Shown piece after piece: positions 31,987-40,378 of a stretch of 40,378 bases of DNA (within the stretch, counting starts at the first letter, position 1; each line of letters opens with the position of its first letter). Source of the stretch: Gammaproteobacteria bacterium (lineage in GTDB: Bacteria; Pseudomonadota; Gammaproteobacteria; Arenicellales; Poriferihabitantaceae); NCBI GenBank assembly GCA_011523765.1, contig WTGA01000069.1, positions 1 to 40,378 of the forward strand, in the 5' to 3' direction. Both the position numbers and the translations under genes were made by a program. The notes under the pieces are model-generated. The model was not told the DNA's origin and ran no database searches. It worked only from the letters and a program-made list of their open reading frames with translations.

Positions 31987-33648
31987 CTACATGTTCGCGT
32001 AGTTGGGACCGCCCCCTCCTTCGGGGGCAACCCAGTCAATGTTGCCGACCGGGTCCTTGATGTCGCAGGTTTTGCAATGCACACAGTTTTGGGCGTTAAT
32101 CTGCAATTCCGGACTGGTCTCGGTATTCAGGAATTCATAGACACCTGCCGGGCAAAACCGCTCTTCCGGTCCGGCATAGAGCTTGAAGTTGGTTTCCACG
32201 GCCAGTGATTGCTTGCGCAACTTCAGGTGGACGGGCTGATTTTCCTCATGATTCGTACTGGAAAGGTAAACCGAGGAAGTCTTGTCGAAACTTATTTTGC
32301 CATCCGGTTTGGGATATTCGATCGGTTTGAGACCGGAGGCCGGCTTCAGTGCCTGATGATCCGGAACCGGGTCGGTAAGATTGAATGGCAATTTCCCGGT
32401 AAACCAGTTCTGGTCAATGTAATTGTACGCACCACCCAGCCAGCTCCCGAATTTGTGTATGGCCGCACCAAAATTCCGGGAACGGTGCAGTTCTTCATAG
32501 AGCCAGGAACGATTGAAATTTTCCTCGTAATCCGCCAGGGACCCGTCACCATGGATGGCATTGAACGCCGTTTCCGCGGCCAGAAGGCCTGATTTCATGG
32601 CAGTATGGGTGCCTTTTATTTTGGAAAAATTCAATGTGCCGGCATCACAGCCGATGAGCAATCCATTGGGCAGGCACATTTTCGGAAGCGCATTCAAGCC
32701 CCCCTTGGTAATCGCCCTGGCACCGTATGCAATCCGCTCTCCACCGTCCAGGTATTGCCGGATCCGGGGATGGTGCTTGAAACGTTGGAGCTCGTCGAAT
32801 GGACTCAAATACGGATTTTCATAAGACAGGTCCGTGATCAGCCCCATGGAAACCAGGTTGTCACCGAAATGGTAGAGGAACGACCCTCCGGTTGCACCAT
32901 GTTCCGATAAAGGCCATCCAGCCCCATGAACGACCAGTCCGGGCTGGTGCTTGTCGGAACCGATTTCCCACAATTCCTTGATTCCAATACCGTAGTGCTG
33001 CGTCTGTGTTTCCTTGTCAAGCTCAAATTTGTCGATTAACTGCTTTCCGAGATGGCCCCGGCATCCTTCGGAAAAAAGGGTAACGCTGGCATGGAGTTCC
33101 ATACCCGGCTCATAGGATGCCTTGGGTTTTCCATCCGAATCCTTTCCCATTTCTCCGGTGGCGACGCCTTTAATGCCCCCGTTGTCGTGATAAAGGACTT
33201 CTGAAGCGGGGAAACCCGGAAAGATATCCACGCCCAGGCTTTCAGCCTGCTCCCCGAGCCAACGGCACAATTCGCCCAAACTGATGATGTGGTTACCGTC
33301 GTTGTGCATCGGTTTGGGCACCATCCACAGCGGGATGCTGATTGCTTTTTGATGGTCCCGGAACATCAGTACCTCGTCTTGCTGCACCGCGGTGTGCAGT
33401 GGCGCGCCCCGGTCTTTCCAGTCCGGAAACAGTTCGTCCAGGGCCCTGGACTCAAACAATGCCCCGGACAGGATATGCGCACCCACTTCCGAGCCTTTTT
33501 CCAGCACAACCACGGACAGTTCCTTTTTGTTTTTCTGGGCCAGCTGCATCAATTTGCAGGCGGCAGAAAGCCCTGCAGGCCCGGCACCCACGATCACCAC
33601 ATCCACTTCCATCGACTCACGTTCAGGTATTTGCTCAGACATTTTCAA
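31987..33648 (-). CDS. Electron transfer flavoprotein-ubiquinone oxidoreductase
   Basis: 553 aa; VDVVIVGAGPAGLSAACKL, GCDAGTLNFSKIKGTHTAMKSG, C-terminal 4Fe-4S INAQNCVHCKTCDIKDPVGNIDWVAPEGGGGPNY. Confidence 0.97.
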   Translation of the reverse strand: MKMSEQIPERESMEVDVVIVGAGPAGLSAACKLMQLAQKNKKELSVVVLEKGSEVGAHILSGALFESRALDELFPDWKDRGAPLHTAVQQDEVLMFRDHQKAISIPLWMVPKPMHNDGNHIISLGELCRWLGEQAESLGVDIFPGFPASEVLYHDNGGIKGVATGEMGKDSDGKPKASYEPGMELHASVTLFSEGCRGHLGKQLIDKFELDKETQTQHYGIGIKELWEIGSDKHQPGLVVHGAGWPLSEHGATGGSFLYHFGDNLVSMGLITDLSYENPYLSPFDELQRFKHHPRIRQYLDGGERIAYGARAITKGGLNALPKMCLPNGLLIGCDAGTLNFSKIKGTHTAMKSGLLAAETAFNAIHGDGSLADYEENFNRSWLYEELHRSRNFGAAIHKFGSWLGGAYNYIDQNWFTGKLPFNLTDPVPDHQALKPASGLKPIEYPKPDGKISFDKTSSVYLSSTNHEENQPVHLKLRKQSLAVETNFKLYAGPEERFCPAGVYEFLNTETSPELQINAQNCVHCKTCDIKDPVGNIDWVAPEGGGGPNYANM

Positions 33649-33748
33649 TTCTCGGTCATTACAGGGTCAGCAAAACATACAGGCTGATATTCTCCTACCG
33701 ATACAGGTAAAATTCTAGCCTTTTCTATCGGCAACCCTTTTGGTCCAG

Positions 33749-35044
33749 ATGAGCAAAATCACACCATCGAATCCGGAAACATCCGCCATGGCGTCCATCC
33801 GCCAGCTGCATGACCGGTACATGACACCCAACTACGCGCCCATGGCCATCATTCCCGACCATGGGTCGGGATCGTATCTCTGGGACATCGCAGGCAATGA
33901 ATACCTCGATTTTGCATCGGGGATTGCCGTTTGTGCATTGGGACATGCCCACCCGGAACTGGTCAGAGTGCTGGCTGAACAGGCCGGCCGGTATTGGCAC
34001 GTCAGCAATGTGCTCACCAGCCAGCCGGCAATCCAGCTCGCACAGAAATTGTGCGGACTCACTTTCGCCGAACGCATATTCTTTGCGAATTCCGGGTCTG
34101 AGGCAAATGAAGCCGCCCTGAAACTGGCAAGACGGTATGCATTCAACCGGTATGGCAGGGAGAAACATGAAATTCTGGCCTTTGACCAGGCGTTTCACGG
34201 CCGCACCCTGTTCACCGTAAATGTCGGTGGCCAGCCCGCTTACAGCAGTGGTTTTGGCCCGAAACCTGGAGGCATTTCCCACCGGCCTTTTAATGACATT
34301 GGCTCCCTGAGACAGTTTTTCGAGGAAAAGGGGCCGACCACCTGTGCCGTGATCCTGGAACCCTGCCAGGGAGAAGCCGGGGTCGTGCCGGCCAGCGTGG
34401 AGTTTGTCAAGGTGGTCCGGGAGTGCTGTGACCAGTACAACGCGTTGATGATTCTTGATGAAATCCAGACCGGGGTTGGACGCTCCGGGAAACTCTATAC
34501 CTATCAAAAAATGGGCGTGACTCCGGACATCCTGACAACGGCCAAGGCACTGGGGGGCGGTTTTCCAATCAGCGCGATGCTCACAACCGAAGAAATTGGA
34601 AACGACCTGGTTGTCGGCTCCCATGGCAGCACCTTCGGCGGCAATCCCATGGCCTGTGCCGTTGCCGGAAAGATACTGGATATCGTCAGCCAGCCCGCCA
34701 TGCTCCGGTCGATTGAAGCGCATGGCATCCATTTGGCAAGTGGCCTGAAATCAATCAATGACCAGTACGGCGTGTTCCAGGAGATCCGGGGGACCGGTTT
34801 GCTGCTCGGTTGTGAGCTGGTGGGCCGCTACAGGGGAGAGGGGAGAAGATTGCTCGCCACCTGCGTATCGGATGGGTTGCTTGTTCTGGTTGCCGGGCCC
34901 GATGTCATCCGACTGGCACCGCCATTGAATATCAGCACGGCCGAACTTGACCAGGGACTGGAACGGTTTGAAACCGCCGTCAGGAATTTCATTTCCGATT
35001 CGGAACCGTCATCGGAATGCATGGGCTCCATTGTGCAGAAGTGA
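33749..35044 (+). CDS. argD: Class III aminotransferase, acetylornithine aminotransferase-like
   Basis: IAGNEYLDFASGIAVCALGHAHPELV, FFANSGSEANEAALKLARRY, ILDEIQTGVGRSGKLYTYQKMGVTPDILTTAKALGGGFPI; ATG at 33749 preferred to the TTG at 33740. Confidence 0.85.
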   Translation: MSKITPSNPETSAMASIRQLHDRYMTPNYAPMAIIPDHGSGSYLWDIAGNEYLDFASGIAVCALGHAHPELVRVLAEQAGRYWHVSNVLTSQPAIQLAQKLCGLTFAERIFFANSGSEANEAALKLARRYAFNRYGREKHEILAFDQAFHGRTLFTVNVGGQPAYSSGFGPKPGGISHRPFNDIGSLRQFFEEKGPTTCAVILEPCQGEAGVVPASVEFVKVVRECCDQYNALMILDEIQTGVGRSGKLYTYQKMGVTPDILTTAKALGGGFPISAMLTTEEIGNDLVVGSHGSTFGGNPMACAVAGKILDIVSQPAMLRSIEAHGIHLASGLKSINDQYGVFQEIRGTGLLLGCELVGRYRGEGRRLLATCVSDGLLVLVAGPDVIRLAPPLNISTAELDQGLERFETAVRNFISDSEPSSECMGSIVQK

Positions 35045-35194
35045 AGGGTGAAACGGGACCCGGGTCCGATACCCCCCTGCCTGTCCGCATTCCCAGGGAG
35101 CCGTATGGTTGTGGCGACAGGACCGGTGCCGCGAAAATGCCGGGAGGAAGAAGGGGAAAAGGGTTCCGGCCCCTCCTGCACACCCCCTGTGCGA

Positions 35195-35965
35195 TCAGTT
35201 CACAAAGGCGCGCTCAATGACATATTCCCTGAAATCGCTTTTCCTGGTTTCTGCAAATCCCCGCTCTTTCAGGATGGCACCCAGGCTCTGAAGCATGCCT
35301 TTGCTTCCACACAACATGAAGCGATCATCCTCCCGGTTCAATTCCGGCATGCCGATATCCTTGAGCAGTTTTCCGGATTCCATCAAAGTGGTGATGCGGC
35401 CATAGTTTTCAAAGGGTTCCCGGGTCACTGCGGGATAATAGATCAGTTTTTCCCGGACACGGTCCCCGATAAATTCGTGGTCAATCAGTTTGCGGGTAAT
35501 CAGCTTTTTATACGTCAGTTCGTTTTTGTAGCGGCAGCCATGCACGAGAATGACCTTGCTGAAATGATCATAGATATCGGGATCCTTGATGATCGAGAGA
35601 AATGGAGCGAGCCCGGTCCCGGTACTGAGCATGTAAAGGTGTTTGCCAGGCCGTAAACGGTCCCACAGAAGAGTGCCGGTCGGTTTCTTGCTCACCAGCA
35701 ACTTGTCACCGACTTCAACATACTGCAATCTCGAGGTCAGGGGCCCGTCCTGCACTTTGATACTGTAGAATTCCAGGTAATCCTCGTAATTCGCACTCAC
35801 CATGCTGTATGCGCGGAGCAGCGGTTTGCCGTCCACTTCCAGCCCCATCATGACAAACTCGCCGTTTCGAAAGCGAAGGGCCGGGTCGCGAGTGGTCCGG
35901 ATCGTGAACAGCTTTTCCGACCAGTGATGAACACCAATGACGGTTTCAGTATGCGCTTGAGCCAT
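35195..35965 (-). CDS. fpr: Ferredoxin--NADP reductase
   Basis: GVHHWSEKLFTIRTTRDPALRFRNGEFVMMGLEVDGKPLLRAYSMVSANYEDYLEFYSIKVQDGPLTSRLQ, LSTGTGLAPFLSIIKDP, C-terminal REYVIERAFVN; ATG at 35965 chosen over the TTG start at 35974. Confidence 0.95.
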   Translation of the reverse strand: MAQAHTETVIGVHHWSEKLFTIRTTRDPALRFRNGEFVMMGLEVDGKPLLRAYSMVSANYEDYLEFYSIKVQDGPLTSRLQYVEVGDKLLVSKKPTGTLLWDRLRPGKHLYMLSTGTGLAPFLSIIKDPDIYDHFSKVILVHGCRYKNELTYKKLITRKLIDHEFIGDRVREKLIYYPAVTREPFENYGRITTLMESGKLLKDIGMPELNREDDRFMLCGSKGMLQSLGAILKERGFAETRKSDFREYVIERAFVN

Positions 35966-35970
35966 GAATT

Positions 35971-36096
35971 TCAATAAACAGGGTTAATCGTGTGTGATGC
36001 GTACTCCCGCAACCAGACCGCGGAGCAGCGGTCGCAGAGATTCTTGCGGTCCAGGTCCAGAACGTCCAACACTTCCCGCCGCAGACTGCGTCCCAT
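35971..36096 (-). CDS. Candidate small protein (41 aa, CxxC), not in the supplied ORF track
   Basis: My translation: MGRSLRREVLDVLDLDRKNLCDRCSAVWLREYASHTINPVY*; GC at third codon position about 73% (30/41); TGA stop 5 nt upstream of the fpr ATG. Confidence 0.5.
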   Translation of the reverse strand: MGRSLRREVLDVLDLDRKNLCDRCSAVWLREYASHTINPVY

Positions 36097-36336
36097 CCAG
36101 GCCCCATGATATCTGTGGCCGGGTGTGCATCCAAAGCTGGTTTGCAGGAAACAACGGCATCAAAACTACTACAAGATCCTGTTTTTGTCTATTTGATTTG
36201 TGCGGGCGGGAAACAGGCAGTATTGAATGTTACCGGCAGCGGTCCGGCCAGCAACCGGAAAACCGTTTTCCTTGGCAGGTGGAATGGAAAGCATTACGGC
36301 GGTCAGGGATGGTCATCCTGCGGATTCCAATCCGCC

Positions 36337-37383
<1,047 letters not shown>

Positions 37384-37476
37384 TCATAATACAGGGTGTT
37401 GTATCTTTGCCATTGCCCTTTTCGGCACCTGGCCCCTCTTTCAACCATAACATTCCTAGTTTGAGGATCACATACC

Positions 37477-38643
37477 ATGACAAAGTCTTATCTGTTTACC
37501 TCGGAGTCGGTTTCTGAAGGCCACCCGGACAAAGTGGCAGACCAGGTCTCAGATTCTATTCTGGATGCCCTGATTGCCCAGGACCCCAAATCCAGGGTCG
37601 CCTGTGAAACACTCATCAATACGGGAATGGTGATTGTTTCCGGCGAAATCACGACCAATGCGGTATTGGATTTCCCCGGCATCGTGCGCAACACCATCCG
37701 GGAAATCGGGTATAACTCCTCTGAAATGGGGTTTGACTGTGAAAGTTGTGCGGTACTTGTCTCACTGGACAAGCAATCACAGGACATCGCCCAGGGTGTA
37801 AACGAAGGCGAAGGACTGGACCTTGACCAGGGTGCCGGTGACCAGGGATTGATGTTCGGTTATGCCTGCAACGAAACGGATGTGCTGATGCCGTTCCCCA
37901 TCACCTATGCCCACCGCTTGGTCGCGAAACAGTCTGAAGTACGCAAGGCGGGGATATTGCCCTGGTTGCGTCCCGATGCCAAATCCCAGGTCACGGTCCG
38001 ATACGAAGGGGACAAACCCGTATCGGTGGATACGGTTGTCCTGTCCACACAGCATGATGATGACATTTCCCATGATGACCTGTCCCAGGCAGTGATCGAG
38101 GAAATCATCCGGCCAGTCCTGCCGGCAGACATGGTCACCGCCCAAACCCGGTTTCTGGTCAATCCAACAGGACGGTTTGTTATCGGCGGTCCCGTTGCAG
38201 ACTGCGGCCTTACCGGCCGTAAGATAATCGTGGATACCTACGGCGGCTCTGCTCACCATGGTGGCGGTGCATTTTCCGGAAAAGACCCTTCCAAGGTAGA
38301 CCGGTCGGCTGCCTATGCGACACGGTATGTCGCCAAGAACATTGTTGCGGCGGGCCTGGCGGACCGATGCGAGGTGCAGGTGGCGTATGCAATCGGTGTG
38401 GCCAGACCCGTGTCGGTAATGGTGGACACCTTCGGGACCGGGAAAATTGATGATGACCGGATCGGGGACCTGGTCAACGAGCATTTTGACCTGCGCCCCA
38501 AGGCGATTGTCCAGGAACTGGACCTGTTACGGCCCATCTACCGCCACAGTGCCGCATACGGGCACTTTGGCCGGACGGAAGCCGCGTTTACCTGGGAAAA
38601 AACCGACAAGGCCGAAACCTTGAAAGCGGCGGCCGGACTTTAA
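37477..38643 (+). CDS. metK: S-adenosylmethionine synthetase
   Basis: 388 aa; [58 protein letters not shown]. Confidence 0.98.
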   Translation: MTKSYLFTSESVSEGHPDKVADQVSDSILDALIAQDPKSRVACETLINTGMVIVSGEITTNAVLDFPGIVRNTIREIGYNSSEMGFDCESCAVLVSLDKQSQDIAQGVNEGEGLDLDQGAGDQGLMFGYACNETDVLMPFPITYAHRLVAKQSEVRKAGILPWLRPDAKSQVTVRYEGDKPVSVDTVVLSTQHDDDISHDDLSQAVIEEIIRPVLPADMVTAQTRFLVNPTGRFVIGGPVADCGLTGRKIIVDTYGGSAHHGGGAFSGKDPSKVDRSAAYATRYVAKNIVAAGLADRCEVQVAYAIGVARPVSVMVDTFGTGKIDDDRIGDLVNEHFDLRPKAIVQELDLLRPIYRHSAAYGHFGRTEAAFTWEKTDKAETLKAAAGL

Positions 38644-38675
38644 GCAAAGCATTTTACATCAAGAAGGTAACCATT

Positions 38676-40094
38676 ATGTCTACACAAACTGCGGAAATGA
38701 TCCAGGCGGACTACCATGTCGCGGACCTCGGTTTAGCCGATTGGGGCAGAAAGGAAATTCGCATCGCGGAAACAGAAATGCCGGGACTGATTTCCATCCG
38801 GGAAAAATATGCCAAGGAACAACCCTTGAAAGGCACCCGCATTGCGGGGTCTTTGCATATGACCATCCAGACTGCCGTGCTCATTGAATCCCTGATCGCC
38901 CTGGGCGCTGAAGTGCGATGGGCGTCCTGCAACATATTTTCGACACAGGACCACGCTGCCGCGGCGGTCGCGGACCAGGGCATTCCGGTTTTTGCCTACA
39001 AGGGGGAATCTCTCGATGAGTACTGGGCCTTTACACACCAGATCATGGACTGGCCCAATGGTGCCGGGCCCAACATGATCCTCGATGATGGTGGCGATGC
39101 CACGCTGTTGCTGATTCTGGGCTCCAAGGCAGAGAAGAATCTTTCTGTTTTGGATCATCCGTCCAGCGAAGAGGAGGTGGCGTTGTTCAGCGCAATCCGG
39201 TCCAGACTCCGGGAGGATGCAACCTGGTACAGCCGGCGTCTGTCGGAAATACGGGGCGTGACGGAAGAAACCACTACGGGAGTTCACCGGCTTTACCAGA
39301 TGGCGGCAGAAGGCGGACTGCCTTTCCCGGCCATTAACGTCAATGACTCGGTCACCAAGTCAAAGTTTGACAACCTGTATGGTTGTCGTGAATCACTGGT
39401 GGACGGAATCAAGCGTGCAACCGATGTCATGATTGCGGGCAAGATTGCCATTGTACTGGGTTACGGGGACGTCGGCAAAGGCTGTGCCCAATCGCTGCGG
39501 GGACTGGGGGCCACTGTCTGGGTCACGGAAATCGACCCCATTTGCGCTTTGCAGGCTGCAATGGAAGGCTACCGGGTCGTACACATGGACGAGGTCTGTT
39601 CCCAGGGCGACATCTTCGTGACCACGACGGGAAATTACCACGTCATTACCCATGAGCACATGATACAAATGAAAAATGAATCCATCGTGTGCAATATCGG
39701 GCATTTTGACAATGAAATCGATATTTCTTCCATGAAGAAATACGAATGGGAAAATGTAAAACCCCAGGTTGACCAGATTCTTCTTCCAAACGGAAACCGG
39801 ATCACCCTGCTGGCCGAAGGCCGGCTCGTGAACCTCGGTTGTGCAACCGGTCACCCGAGCTATGTCATGTCCAACAGCTTTACCAACCAGGTCCTGGCAC
39901 AAATCGAACTGTGGACGGATGGGGATAAATACGACAACAACGTGTATGTACTGCCCAAGCATCTGGATGAAGAAGTGGCGCGCCTTCACCTGGGGAAGGT
40001 GGGTGCAAATTTGACCACCCTTTCCAAACAGCAGGCCGATTACATCAATGTCCCGGTCGAAGGACCGTACAAGGCAGACCATTACCGGTACTGA
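38676..40094 (+). CDS. ahcY: Adenosylhomocysteinase
   Basis: 472 aa; [57 protein letters not shown]-terminal [14 protein letters not shown]. Confidence 0.98.
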   Translation: MSTQTAEMIQADYHVADLGLADWGRKEIRIAETEMPGLISIREKYAKEQPLKGTRIAGSLHMTIQTAVLIESLIALGAEVRWASCNIFSTQDHAAAAVADQGIPVFAYKGESLDEYWAFTHQIMDWPNGAGPNMILDDGGDATLLLILGSKAEKNLSVLDHPSSEEEVALFSAIRSRLREDATWYSRRLSEIRGVTEETTTGVHRLYQMAAEGGLPFPAINVNDSVTKSKFDNLYGCRESLVDGIKRATDVMIAGKIAIVLGYGDVGKGCAQSLRGLGATVWVTEIDPICALQAAMEGYRVVHMDEVCSQGDIFVTTTGNYHVITHEHMIQMKNESIVCNIGHFDNEIDISSMKKYEWENVKPQVDQILLPNGNRITLLAEGRLVNLGCATGHPSYVMSNSFTNQVLAQIELWTDGDKYDNNVYVLPKHLDEEVARLHLGKVGANLTTLSKQQADYINVPVEGPYKADHYRY

Positions 40095-40378
40095 CCACCC
40101 GGTCTTCCGCCGGGCAGGGACCGGCCGCACCGCCCATACGCGTCCTGACGGCGGGGTCGCTTCCCCGGAAACCGCGGGAGGGTTTTTCATGCCGGGTGAC
40201 CGGAGTCGCCCGGCATTTCACCGAAAATACCACGGAAGCGGGCCCATCAATGGGTGCAGGATGCCCCCTGCCAGGTCACGCGGATACCAACCCGACTTCC
40301 GCGATTCAGCACCAAAAAAATATAACTGATTGATTTGATTGGACCGACCCCAAAGGTCGGCACTACAAGCCTGGAAAC

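Noticed and set aside
33725-34732. 335-aa minus-strand ORF
   Set aside because: Antisense to argD-like gene; no motif support.
37390-37476. SAM or SAH riboswitch in the metK leader
   Set aside because: The leader is short and I could not recognise the conserved core of a known SAM/SAH riboswitch class; a DNA palindrome is the clearer signal.

Overview
This 40.4 kb window looks like an ordinary, gene-dense bacterial chromosome segment, most consistent with a gammaproteobacterium (inference from gene content such as polA next to a DUF2782-like gene, class III aminotransferases and Lhr). I see about 23 confident protein genes and one tRNA-Met(CAT). They are: cfa, polA, a DUF2782-like gene, a PdsS/PdsR-like two-component system, uvrD, tpa, lhr, soxBDAG, cobO, coaBC, dut, gloB, a class I glutamine amidotransferase, dapA, purL, ETF-ubiquinone oxidoreductase, argD-like, fpr, argB, metK and ahcY. 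I found no CRISPR array, transposase, phage module, toxin-antitoxin or defence island. Nothing amounts to a convincing new system. The best leads are: (i) a two-component system resembling the 'proteobacterial dedicated sortase' PdsS/PdsR pair with no sortase or LPXTG target nearby; (ii) an unlisted 41-aa CxxC small ORF ending 5 nt upstream of the fpr ATG; (iii) a perfect 16-bp palindrome upstream of metK-ahcY; (iv) a taurine-pyruvate aminotransferase-like gene without its usual pathway partners; (v) several intergenic inverted repeats and leaders that need covariance or comparative analysis. All family calls come from recognising protein motifs by eye, not from searches.
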